The notes under the pieces were generated by a model, which did no database searches, was not told the origin of the DNA, and saw only the letters and a list, made by a program, of their open reading frames with translations. From assembly GCA_022432975.1 (NCBI GenBank), contig CM039503.1, forward strand, positions 49,889,259 through 49,953,258: a stretch of DNA of 64,000 nucleotides, written 5' to 3'. A program made the translations under genes and the position numbers. This DNA comes from Begonia masoniana. Taxonomy: Eukaryota; Streptophyta; Magnoliopsida; Cucurbitales; Begoniaceae. Positions 47,745-59,473 of the stretch are shown one piece after another; positions within the stretch are counted from its first letter, which is position 1; the number at the start of each line of letters is the position of its first letter.

Positions 47745-50103
47745 TTGTCAATTGTGCTCCAAAACGCGTCTTGTTAATTAGGGAGGGATCTCTTACATAT
47801 GTTTCATTTCCATGTACTTCCCCAAGCGATGTGGGTTCGTAACGGCCCCTCCTTCAACGCCAGACGACCAGTAGGACCCTCCGGCCCAGGTCAGCCCTAG
47901 GATCCGCGGAGTTTTAACCCACCCTCCGGCCCAGGTCAGCCCCAGGATCCGCGGAGAATGGGTGGTTCCGTACAAGCGTTGAAAGACGGGTCGTCACATT
48001 TACTCTCTCATTTTTCTGTCTAAATATATTTATTGACATGTTAAATAATTATTTATATAATTAATATAAAAAGTTAACTATTTATAATTTATTACAATTT
48101 AATTATATCAATCATTGTTTCATAGTATTGATTTGTTATTTATTAAAGGGTTAAAATGAATTTGAAACCTAAATATGAATTTAATTTTAAAAAACCTCTA
48201 AACTAAAACTACTAACGAATAAAACTTTGTAAAATATAACAAATCAACTCTGAATGTCCGATGAGCCCAGTTCTGAATTTATATCCTCGTCTCTTCTTTT
48301 GTCGACCGGATCATTCTTCGACCAAATGGCGGCGTAAACCGCACTGTTCTTTGGCTGTTAGATTTCAGCGCTCCTTCCTCTGAATTTTCTGCTTTTCCCT
48401 GACGGTTACTCCTCCGATGTCGATGTCAACGAAAAACGCCATCTCTGGTTCCGTCTGTTCGTTCCTTTTGGCCATGGCAAAAAATCCCTTTCAGTCATCG
48501 TTTTCTTCCACGGTGGGGGCTGCCTCGCTCTCAGCGTCCACCTATTTATACGTCGATTTTCACAGCCGTTTGGCTTCGCTGATTTTGGCAGTTGTTGTGT
48601 CAGTGAACTCGGCCTTGCTCCTGATCACCACTTCCCGTCGCAATACGACTACGGTTTCGACGTCCTTCGCTTCCTTGAGAAACTACATCAGTATGTTCTT
48701 CCGACGATTGCCAGCGTTTCAAGATGCTTTCTGTGAAACCCACTAGCCAGTTAATTTGGAGATCAAAACGTAAGAGGAGTGGTGGGAGAAAAAAAGTAAT
48801 TTTCTCTTCCTCATTTATCGCCATGTATACAATTTTCTCTCTCCCTCCGTAAATCTCTCATTCTGTTGAGATTGTTTTCCACATAATCCTTTTTACTTGT
48901 TGAATGGCACCGCTTATGAAGGAGAGAAAGAGTGAAACAGAGAGGTAGAAACCAAGGGAAAAAACCAACAGATTCGATCTCCTTTTCTATGGAAGTTTCT
49001 CCACTGATAATCTCTACCTTTCTCAACCAATAGAAGGTTTCCTCTTGGGACTTTTCAGGATTAATTTAAAGTTGTTTTCAGCTTTAACCGAGGAGGAGAC
49101 CAAATTGTAGGTAAATTATTTGTCCTCATTCTTCATATTCTAGGGCTACCAAACACCTGAAAATTTTACATGATTTTCTTCTCTGTTTTGAAGAGGATTA
49201 TCGCCTACTATCTGGGTATTTTAAGGGAGAAATATTAAATTTTCTCAGAGGTAAAAGACTCTATATTTAATTTGTTTTTCCTACTTTCTATTGATTTCAT
49301 GAAAACTCATATTAAAAATCAAATTTGTTTGATTTAGCTTATTGAAATCTTTGGACGTAGAAAAGTTGAATTATTGAGAAGGAGATTATAATTTGATTTC
49401 TGATATTTGGGCTACGATAGACCTGCACTCTTAAACTCATTTGGTTTGGGACCTACTGTAAATCAATCGAGATAGGGATTTATTTTATTTTCAGTTAAGT
49501 ATTATTTTTAATTTATTAATTAAATTCATTTATCTAGCATAAATTGTTTATTTAATTTTATGTTATTATTTCATTCACACATTTATCAACTGCATATTTT
49601 ATCATTGATAAAAATTGTGCTGTTTTAACTAGAAGTAATAGGACAACTGAAGAACCGTGTCTTTGGGCGCGAAACCCTAAACCCGATCAGGGTAATTATG
49701 GTGTGCGACCGCCTCATGTCAATGTTTTGGCCTGCTCGGAGTCCGTGAGAGACTTCATTTTCACCGAACATCTATTTAAATTGCATAACTGATTTTGTAT
49801 TAAATCTATGCATAATATTATATGACTGCTGGAAATAAACTCTATCCCTATTGAGTTTAGTCGACTCACCCCAAACGACTACTATTTTTGAGGATTCAGT
49901 AAAGAAGAATTTAATTATCGACACGGGAACAATCACTTTGCAGAATTCTATATTTTAATAAATTTTTCTTGAGGACGTATCTTATATTTTTAAGGTGAGA
50001 CACTACTGTGGATGTGTAAGTTTTGTTCTGTTTAATTTACCATGTTACTTTATTGGATATACATTATTACATCATCTAGTGTCACTTGTTGGACCTGTTT
50101 ATT

Positions 50104-53100
50104 TGTAACACCCGGCATTTTGCCTATGTAATAATTCCCCGAATATGTAAGCGGAATTTCTCCGATATTAATGCAATGATTGTTTTTAATAAAATTGTCG
50201 ACGTGTTTAATCGAACGAGGGTGATTCGTGAGACCGAATCGATTAACTAAATAATGTTTTAGTTAAAAACCAATGGAAGGGCAAATTAGGAAGAAATTAA
50301 GGTTGGTGGGAGAAATCAAATGGATGATTGACACTTGGAAAACTTGTGGAAGAAGACAAGCCATGTATTCCATTTCCTTCTCTTCCTCCTACGTGAGACA
50401 TTTTCCTCCCTGCTTTCTCTCATTTCCCTTTTCTGCTTCTCTCTTTCTGTTGAAGAAAACCAACGCAAGGAGTTCCCTCCTTATCTGATTTCTTCCTGCT
50501 TTTCGGTCTAAGGTAATCATCTTAGATAGAAAACGAGTTTAGGTTATTTATTTGCTGGTTTTGAGATGTTTAGGGTTAAGTCCGTTTATGCATGCTATAG
50601 GTTCGTGAACCACGGTGCTCGTGCGTTCAAACTTGCTGCATTTCGGACCACAGGTAAGTTCATGCGATTTTGTTGGCCCTTAAGGCCCTACAACTTGGAA
50701 GTACTAGGTTTGGTTCGGGTAGTTAGGTTTTAGGTTATGTTTTAAGTTAAACCTGTCTCCTTTATATTCTGTTCTCCCTGTTGCATTTATTCTGTTATTT
50801 ACGAATGTCAAGTTGAGCATCACACTTATTCATGCATACACGTTTTCTGGAAAATCATGTAAATATTTTTGAGCACTAGATTTTGAAGTAATGAAAGTTA
50901 AAACCTGTAATGTAATGTACGGTTAAGTGTGGGCGAGGGCTGGCATCCTGTTATGTACTCCCGTTATGTCCTGTTGTGGCATGTACTCCTGTTGCGCCAG
51001 CTCCTCTTCCCACTTATACCTTCCTGTCCAGTGAAACGTAATGTAATGTTCATGTATTTGAAAATGTTCATGCATAGCATTTGCACACTGCATTCCATGT
51101 TCTTACTGAGCTCTAGGCTCATAGATGAACTCCCTGTTGTAAGTACGGATACTCCAGATGAGGACCTTGTGCCTCAAAATGACGAGCTGATGTAGTTGGA
51201 GGATCGAGCTCACGGGGTTTGGCTGCTGCAGTCAGACAAGAGTTAATCTTGTGAGAATGTGTTTTCTGAAGTTATGCTAATATTGTACCATCTTTTGAAG
51301 TTTTAAAACATTTGAAATGTAGGTCCAGTTCTGTACTACTTTGTGGTTTGTAAAACGATGTATGGAACCTGTATTGATGTTTAAAACCTCTGTAGTTGAC
51401 AGTTGAATTAGGTTTTGAAGTATTCTGGAATTTGTTTGGAATATTTTCTGTTAATCTGTGCATGGATAGTTTTCTGGTTTTAGAGTTATCCATGTAGTGT
51501 GATCTTTCTTAAGTTTCTGTTATAGCCTTCGTTGTTCACAACTTCATCTTTCCGGTCACTGTTCACAACTTCATCTTCCGGTCACTGTTCACAACTTCAT
51601 CTTTCCGGTCACTGTTCACAACTTCATCTTTCCGGTCACTGTTCACAACTTCATCTTCCGGTCACTGTTCCAACTTCATCTTCCGGTCATGTTCACAACT
51701 TCATCTTCCGGTCATGTTCACAACTTCATCTTTCCGGTCACTGTTCACAACTTCATCTTTCCGGTCACTGTTCCAACTTCATCTTCCGGTCACTGTTCAC
51801 AACTTCATCTTTCCGGTCACTGTTCCAACTTCATCTTCCGGTCACTGTTCACAACTTCATCTTTCCGGTCACTGTTCACAACTTCATCTTCCGGTCATGT
51901 TCACAACTTCATCTTTCCGGTCACTGTTCACAACTTCATCTTCCGGTCACTGTTCACAACTTCATCTTTCCGGTCACTGTTCACAACTTCATCTTCCGGT
52001 CACTGTTCACAACTTCATCTTCCGGTCATTGTTCACAACTTCATCTTTCCGGTCACTGTTCACAACTTCATCTTTCCGGTCACTGTTCACAACTTCATCT
52101 TCCGGTCACTGTTCACAACTTCATCTTCCGGTCACTGTTCACAACTTCATCTTCCGGTCACTGTTCACAACTTCATCTTCCGGTCACTGTTCACAACTTC
52201 ATCTTTCCGGTCACTGTTCACAACTTCATCTTCCGGTCACTGTTCACAACTTCATCTTCCGGTCACTGTTCACAACTTCATCTTCCGGTCATGTTCACAA
52301 CTTCATCTTTCCGGTCACTGTTCACAACTTCATCTTCCGGTCACTGTTCACAACTTCATCTTCCGGTCACTGTTCACAACTTCATCTTCCGGTCACTGTT
52401 CACAACTTCATCTTCCGGTCACTGTTCACAACTTCATCTTCCGGTCACTGTTCACAACTTCATCTTTCCGGTCACTGTTCACAACTTCATCTTTCCGGTC
52501 ACTGTTCACAACTTCATCTTCCGGTCACTGTTCACAACTTCATCTTCCGGTCACTGTTCACAACTTCATCTTTCGGTCACTGTTCACAACTTCATCTTTC
52601 CGGTCACTGTTCACAACTTCATCTTCCGGTCACTGTTCACAACTTCATCTTTCCGGTCACTGTTCACAACTTCATCTTCCGGTCACTGTTCACAACTTCA
52701 TCTTTCCGGTCACTGTTCACAACTTCATCTTTCCGGTCACTATTCACAACTTCATCTTCCGGTCATGTTCACAACTTCATCTTTCCGGTCACTGTTCACA
52801 ACTTCATCTTCCGGTCATGTTCACAACTTCATCTTCCAGTCACTGTTCACAACTTCATCTTCCGGTCACTGTTCACAACTTCATCTTTCCGGTCACTGTT
52901 CACAACTTCATCTTTCCGGTCACTGTTCACAACTTCATCTTTCCGGTCACTGTTCACAACTTCATCTTCCGGTCACTGTTCACAACTTCATCTTCCGGTC
53001 ACTGTTCACAACTTCATCTTCCGGTCACTGTTCACAACTTCATCTTCCGGTCACTGTTCCAACTTCATCTTCCGGTCACTGTTCACAACTTCATCTTCCG

Positions 53101-54953
53101 GTCACTGTTCACAACTTCATCTTCCGGTCACTGTTCACAACTTCATCTTTCCGGTCACTGTTCACAACTTCATCTTCCGGTCATGTTCACAACTTCATCT
53201 TCCGGTCACTGTTCACAACTTCATCTTTCCGGTCACTGTTCACAACTTCATCTTCCGGTCACTGTTCACAACTTCATCTTCCGGTCACTGTTCACAACTT
53301 CATCTTTCCGGTCACTGTTCACAACTTCATCTTCGGTCACTGTTCACAACTTCATCTTCGGTCACTGTTCACAACTTCATCTTTCCGGTCACTGTTCACA
53401 ACTTCATCTTCCGGTCACTGTTCACAACTTCATCTTTCCGGTCACTGTTCACAACTTCATCTTCCGGTCACTGTTCAAAACTTCATCTTTCCGGTCACTG
53501 TTCACACTTCATCTTTCCGGTCACTGTTCCAACTTCATCTTTCCGGTCACTGTTCACAACTTCATCTTTCCGGTCACTGTTCACAACTTCATCTTCCGGT
53601 CACTGTTCACAACTTCATCTTCCGGTCACTGTTCACAACTTCATCTTCCGGTCACTGTTCACAACTTCATCTTCCGGTCATGTTCACAACTTCATCTTCC
53701 GGTCACTGTTCACAACTTCATCTTCCGGTCACTGTTCACAACTTCATCTTCCGGTCACTGTTCACAACTTCATCTTTCCGGTCACTGTTCACAACTTCAT
53801 CTTCCGGTCACTGTTCACAACTTCATCTTTCCGGTCACTGTTCACAACTTCATCTTTCCGGTCACTGTTCACAACTTCATCTTTCCGGTCCACTGTTCAC
53901 AACTTCATCTTCCGGTCACTGTTCACAACTTCATCTTCCGGTCATGTTCACAACTTCATCTTCGGTCACTGTTCACAACTTCATCTTCCGGTCACTGTTC
54001 ACAACTTCATCTTTCCGGTCACTGTTCACAACTTCATCTTCGGTCACTGTTCACAACTTCATCTTCGGTCACTGTTCACAACTTCATCTTCCGGTCACTG
54101 TTCACAACTTCATCTTTCCGGTCACTGTTCACAACTTCATCTTCCGGTCACTGTTCACAACTTCATCTTTCCGGTCACTGTTCACAACTTCATCTTCGGT
54201 CACTGTTCACAACTTCATCTTTCCGGTCACTGTTCACAACTTCATCTTCCGGTCACTGTTCACAACTTCATCTTTCCGGTCACTGTTCACAACTTCATCT
54301 TTCCGGTCACTGTTCACAACTTCATCTTTCCGGTCACTGTTCACAACTTCATCTTTCCGGTCACTGTTCACAACTTCATCTTTCCGGTCACTGTTCACAA
54401 CTTCATCTTTCCGGTCACTGTTCACAACTTCATCTTCCGGTCACTGTTCACAACTTCATCTTCCGATCACTGTTCACAACTTCATCTTCCGATCACTGTT
54501 CATTTCTGTCTTATGATATCCCAAAGACTGTTTTCATTCCTTCCCGCTTCCAACCTCCTGGCTTTTGTTCTGTTATTCTTCTGTCATTTAATCTGAACTC
54601 CGATTTTAAGTATGTTTTCAAATTTAAATGCTTAAAGTGCTCTGCTTCCTGTATTCATCTGTCGTTCATTTCTGTGGTCCAATAATTAATATATTTTTCT
54701 GATTTTGTTCCAAGGATCCTGATCTCCTTCTGTTGTTTACCCTGTAGTTCGATGTTAACTGTTTTTCCCTTGTTTGATTTCGACACCAGAGAACTCTCTC
54801 TTTGCGAAGTTTTAAAGTTTGTAAATATTCTGTTCACTGTTTCTTCTGACTGTCCTGTTTTAAAAAAAAAAATAGTCACCGTTTTCTGATAACTGTCCGG
54901 GAGTGACGGCTCCGATCTCGGGCCCCAATCGGATTTGGTTTCGGGCTGTCACA
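50104..54953 (+). mobile_element. Solo LTR (sLTR-6), 4.85 kb, enlarged by a minisatellite, nested in sLTR-5
   Basis: TGTAACACCCGGCA ... GGGCTGTCACA with target duplication TTATT (50099-50103 and 54954-54958). Outside the repeat block it is close to the Tekay-1 LTR, including MEGQIRKKLRLVGEIKWM-type sequence at 50273, splice donor matches at 50512/50513 and 50653/50654, an acceptor at 50600/50601, and the acidic frame ending TAG at 51193-51195. No internal domain. Confidence 0.9.
51533..54505 (+). repeat. ~3-kb minisatellite, 26/27-bp units
   Basis: Roughly 110 head-to-tail copies of TTCACAACTTCATCT(T)TCCGGTCACTG, mainly a 26-bp and a 27-bp form differing by one T, with a few deletion variants (TTCGGTC, GTCATGTTC, GTTCCAACTTC). 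No unit form has a stop in any forward frame, which creates three overlapping ORFs of 960-998 codons that are not genes. Confidence 0.97.
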
Positions 54954-55605
54954 TTATTTATCTGTCTGGGCCCTGACTTATCTTAATTGGTTAATATTCT
55001 GATGCGATTGGTGAAATTTGGTATTAAGGGTCGGACGATCTAGTCCTTTTCAGACCGGGTCATTCCCCGTTCTGTTACGGGTCCCCTTTGGGGTGTGACA
55101 CTTTCTCTCAGGCGATAGCACGGGGGCCAACTTGGCTCACCAAGTCATCCTCCGATTCACTCGTCAAGAACTAAGTTTACGTCATTAAACATCGCCGGAC
55201 TGATATCGATACAACCGTTTTTTGGCGGAGAGGAAATGACCGAATCAGAGATGCGACTCGACCCAGAAATTCTAGTCACTCTTCCTCGAACAAATACCTT
55301 CTGGAAGGGATTCTTGCTGGACGGAACAAACAAGGATCATCCGGCAGTGAACGTGAGCGGACCGAACGCATAAGATATAACAGATGTGGACTACCCGGCT
55401 ACAAATGGTGGTCGTCGGACGATTAGATCCATCACAAGATTGGCAGAGAAGATACTTCCGTTGGTTAGAGCGATCCAGGAAGATGGCGGAGTTAATCGAG
55501 TATCCAAACATGATCCATGCATTCTATCTCTTCCCAGAACTGCCTCAATCTTCTCAAATGATTGAGCAAATGAAGGATTTTATTCACAAATGTCCATCCT
55601 CTTAA

Positions 55606-56889
55606 TTATTCACGATGTTTAAAAGAGTCAAACTATTTTCTTCCTGGAAGTGTAATGAGTGTCGCATAAGAATTCGAATTCGCGTGATATAAGAATTAGA
55701 AAGTAAACGTAGATGATAAATTTAGTGTTATCTGTAAAATTATACTCTCGTTTTATATTTTCACATATACTTTGATGTATCATTTAAGTAATTTTAATTG
55801 GTTAAAAAGATTATTAGGTATACAAATACTCTAAAATGTTGATCATTGCATGTTATCACTTAAATTTAGCGCGAAGATCAAATACGTCATTGTATTTTTT
55901 GTGAGACAAGGGCGGTAGCAGTTAAATCTCTGTGATTAAGATTGTCGTTAATAAATTAACATTTTTATCATGTGATATTCTATGTTGGACTATTTCTAGA
56001 GAAAAAATAGCTACTAATAGAATGGCTTTGGCGAATTCTAGAGAAAAATATTGAAAAATTCAATGTAAAAGGTGATTTTAGCAACAATACCGAACTGCAT
56101 AACTCGATTTCCTAAGCAACTTTTTGTTTATCTCTAAAAATCATCTAAAAAATTTGATGGAAGAACGAGAAATTCTTTGAAACAGAATATAAACATAACA
56201 TTAGAGAGACATAAAAATCATGTTAGGGTAGAAAATTAAAGAGTAAATTGACTCAAAATCAATTTTTAAGATGTGATTGAAAGAAAGTAGAATAAAAATA
56301 TGATTTGATTAAATTAAATTCTATCTAGCATCTTAAATTAACGATGATGTAATCGATGATAATCAAATAAACATGGAAGAATAGATAAAATTGCGTATGT
56401 TAGCTAGTTGGTCACTACATCTTAACTAAATTGACACTTACGTACGAACAATAAAACCTGAAATCTTCAAAACCAAACATGAACCAATGAAATGTTAGGA
56501 TGTCCATCCACAAACTTCATATTCTAAGTATATTTCATCATACATTTGTGAAAAAAATAATAATTTTTTTATCAGCATTTTATTAAAAATTCACGTGACA
56601 CATTTATATTTTTGGGTGAGCCGATATTGTCCGATTGGCACATCTATAAATTTTTATATAAAATGAATTAATATTTAATTGGCGGGATTTATTCAAATTT
56701 GCAAAATTTATTAATAATAATGCTATTTACACGTTGTAATAATGAGTTATTTTAATTATTTGTAATTAAGCAAGATTTAGTGATAAAGACGTGGCGGTTC
56801 ATGATAGGTTACAAGGAAGAAAGTTGACTTTTAATAGAATTGATTGAATCTTTGACATGACACGTAGCATGAGGGTCAGTCCTCATATT
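55606..56889. other. AT-rich intergenic sequence, no gene seen
   Basis: No coding frame or RNA gene recognised between the esterase relic and the FAR1-related gene. The promoter of that gene presumably lies in its right part. Confidence 0.5.
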
Positions 56890-58214
56890 TACAGCCTGAA
56901 CCCGACCGGCGACGACCATCTCTCTCCTCTTCGAGCCTTTTCTTGCTTCTTCGCTCTATTTCTTGGGTTTCGCCAGCAGGATTTTCGGGAATTACAGTAG
57001 GTTATTTTTTTTCTTCCGAATTTGTTTCTGGATTTTCAATGGCATTTCTGCCTTAGCAATCATTAATGCTACACGATTGGGGATTTTTTTTCGGGTATTG
57101 GAAAGTTTTTTGAGATTTTTGAAATTAGAGATCCAATTCTTCAATTTCAGTGAATTTATATATTCCAATTGAACGTCTTGCGTATTTTTGGCTACAAATT
57201 GGGCAATTCTTGATGGAAAGTAATAATTCAATGTTGTTTATGTTTCATTTGGATGATATTTTTGTCTCTGTATCTAACGGGAGTCGGTTAGGTCTGATCA
57301 TATTTTACCGTGTATTTTCAAAGTTTTAGCTTCAAGAGCTATTTTCATTTCCGTTAATACGTGGGAGAACAACATTCAATTTATAGAATGCTGTTATCAT
57401 CTGAAGTTTGACAACTGAAATTATTTTGTATTCTACTTGCTAAATGAATAAATTAAGTGAATTGCTGTGTGCCATTTTATTTATTTTTATTAAAATTATT
57501 TGTTTGATGCGGATTAAAATTACTGAATGGCAGAACAGTAACTTTTTCTTCATTTTTTTAAAAATTTTTTTATAAGTGCATTCTCCATGATAAATGTTCG
57601 CGGATTCTTTTCTTTTGTGGCTCCTCTCAGATTTCTTGATCAGTTGAGTTAGGGATTAGTTTTTAATTTTCAAAGTTTGTGCGCATCCTTTCATCTTAAT
57701 TTTCATGTAGTGAATGCATAAATTTTTCTTTAATTCAGCGCAGACAATTGCCTTAACCACGTAGTATGAAGCAACTCACTGACTACAAGGTGAGAGAAGG
57801 AGACGCAAAATTATAGCAACTAATTATTTGAGATATGATATTATGAGAGGACAAATCATTTAGTTTGCAATTTATTTTTCCACAAAATATAGTAAATAAA
57901 AATACAAGGATTGCATGATTATCATAAATTTCTTTTAACAAAAGGGGGAATAATTTTTTTGTTCCTAGATGACTAGAGTTATGTTATATTTTTTATATCG
58001 TAGAACTCATACTCAAATAATTTTTTTTCTTTCTTAAGCGATTACGTACCTAGTTAGAAGAAGAAAGGAAAATTAGCTGTTAACCTTATTTTCTGATGTT
58101 AGGATCCATTGCTAGATCAGCTTCTCTATAATTTTTTTTTTTTCCTCATGCTTGTGTGGAAATGAGTATTTGTTTGAATCAGCAAGCATGTGTTTATACT
58201 TCTAAACCGTAAAT
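56890..58214 (+). other. Probable 5' UTR exons and introns of the FAR1-related gene
   Basis: A pyrimidine-rich, GC-richer stretch at about 56890-56998 looks like a first exon. A small exon at 57739-57789 has good splice sites (TTCAG before it, CTACAAG^GTGAGA after it). It contains ATGAAGCAACTCAC, so an upstream start codon is possible. The exact structure is not established. Confidence 0.45.
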
Positions 58215-58826
58215 ATGGCTCATTGTGAAAATAAGGATGATTTATGGAATGAAGTTACTCTTATTGCAGTGGATTTTGTAGTTGATGGCAACTTAAATAC
58301 CGAGGGGGTAGGGAGTTCTGTGGCTAACGAGAGTATTAAACTAGTTGATGAAAATGGAACAGGTGTAAGTTCTATTGAAGGGACATTCCAGTGTGATATA
58401 GATGAAAAGTTTATTCATGATTCTTCTGGGAGGGATATAATTTCAGAGTCACTTGCAGTAGTGTCAATGGCAGATGAGCCCTTTGTAGGCCAGGAATTTG
58501 AATCTGAAGCAGCAGCGCATGTATTTTATAACTGTTATGCATCACGTTTGGGATTTATCATACGCGTGAGCAAGCTCTCACGATCTAGACGTGATGGATC
58601 TGCTATTGGTCGTGCACTAGTTTGTAACAAAGAGGGTTATAGGATGCCTGACAGGCGTGAGAAGATTGTGAGGCAGAGAGCAGAGACGAGAGTTGGATGT
58701 AGGGCAATGATTTTGGTGAGAAAAGTTAGTTCTGGTAAATGGGTTATTACAAAGTTTGTTAAGGAACATACACATACAATGACACTTGGAAAAGCACGGA
58801 GAGATTGCATTTACAATCAATATCCG
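58215..58826 (+). CDS. FAR1-related (FHY3/FAR1 family, FRF-like) protein, first coding exon
   Basis: Open from ATG (58215) with an acidic N-terminus of about 95 residues, then a FAR1 DNA-binding domain at about residues 96-200: FVGQEFESEAAAHVFYNCYA, SRLGFIIRVSKLSRSRRDG, then Cys, Cys, His, His of the WRKY-GCM1-type zinc site (ALVCNKEGYR, VGCRAMILV, FVKEHTHTM). The exon ends RRDCIYNQYP^GTCAGT at 58826, the usual exon end of this subfamily. The following coiled-coil exon of FRF-type proteins is not found in the window, so it lies beyond the inserted elements or is lost. The family are nuclear, transposase-derived transcription regulators. The domain is intact and without frameshift. Confidence 0.88.
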
Positions 58827-59473
58827 GTCAGTCCTTGTTCCTTTATATCTTTAATTTGCTTTCTCTATTGTTTTTTGGGCTATGTGCAACCCAAAGTTAT
58901 TACTTTTTGGTTGGCCAAGTAGAGACATGCTTGAAGGACTCGACTCCCTAATTACTTCTGAGAGAAACAATAATCATGTTACAACATTCATTGTGGCTAA
59001 TAGTTTAATATATGCAGATGATATATGGATTTTTCGTTTTAAGCTGCCTTGATATTTTCATTAGATTTTTTTATGCGCTTTAAGTATAAAGATTGGACTA
59101 GTTAGCAATTATCATATTTTACTTTATATTGGAAATCACGAGCTAGTAGCATCAGAGTCATCTAGTCTCTAGAAACGCATAGTTCTATTTATACTGCTCA
59201 GCCAAGGATAATAGCCAGTCTAATTTTGGAGAGACGGTTTCTCATCTTTTCTAGTCCTATTTTCTTTAAATATTTCCTATAATCTAATCTACTGCAGAGA
59301 AGAGTAGCAATTTAATTTATTTGGTATCAGTTTGTATTTTTTTAAAAAAATGAATCTAGAAGCTAAAACTTTTATTTTAGTGTTGCATTTTGTCGTTTCA
59401 CAGTTGTAATTTATAAAACTTTAAGGAATTAGTTCTGGTTAAAGATAACCGTGAAATATGAACTTATTTGCTC
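58827..59473 (+). other. Probable intron of the FAR1-related gene
   Basis: AT-rich, no coding homology, follows a GT donor. An LTR-like element begins at 59474. Confidence 0.5.

Larger units (their letters stand above)
47084..47998 (-). mobile_element. Cassandra-like TRIM with 5S rRNA-derived LTRs
   Basis: Two 422-bp LTRs (47084-47505 and 47577-47998) enclose a 71-bp interior. The target duplication TTTAC is perfect (47079-47083 and 47999-48003). The interior holds only a primer-binding site (TGGTATCAGAGC, minus, 47574-47563) and a purine tract. Each LTR carries about 80 bp matching the promoter half of 5S rRNA on the minus strand. I see one mismatch between the LTRs (GGGAATTGG / GGGGATTGG), so insertion was very recent. 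It has no coding capacity and must depend on other elements' enzymes. Confidence 0.93.
48732..55100. mobile_element. Solo LTR (sLTR-5) inside the carboxylesterase, interrupted by sLTR-6
   Basis: The ends are TGTGAAACCCACTAG and CTTTGGGGTGTGACA, flanked by CTTTC (48727-48731 and 55101-55105). Removing the nested sLTR-6 leaves about 1.5 kb without coding homology. TGTCACACCCC at the right end, read on the minus strand, is a common gypsy LTR start, so minus orientation is likely. The pseudogene reads through correctly if the insertion is ignored. Confidence 0.85.
48302..55605 (+). pseudogene. Plant carboxylesterase (CXE, alpha/beta hydrolase fold 3) pseudogene split by solo LTRs
   Basis: The left piece 48302-48731 shows HLWFRLFVPFG, the oxyanion motif HGGG (48509-48520) and, after frame changes, SASTYLYVDFHSRLASL and GLAPDHHFPSQY. 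The right piece 55101-55605 has the nucleophile motif GDSTG (55111-55125), [36 protein letters not shown] and the catalytic-His segment [15 protein letters not shown], ending TAA. All three catalytic regions are recognisable. The family are cytosolic hydrolases of small esters, related to the gibberellin receptor GID1. Insertion of sLTR-5 at CTTTC cuts the frame just before GDSTG. Independent frameshifts (after HGGG, after SVN, near 55175) and a stop after GPNA show loss of function. An N-terminal start is not identifiable. Confidence 0.9.

Noticed and set aside
47084..47998. A local tandem duplication of a 490-bp segment
   Set aside because: The 71-bp spacer has a primer-binding site and purine tract, and the whole is flanked by a 5-bp duplication, so it is a TRIM with two LTRs.
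51532..54685. Three overlapping plus-strand ORFs of 960-998 codons
   Set aside because: They are the three frames of one stop-free 26/27-bp minisatellite inside an LTR; the peptides are pure repeats with frame drift and no gene signals.
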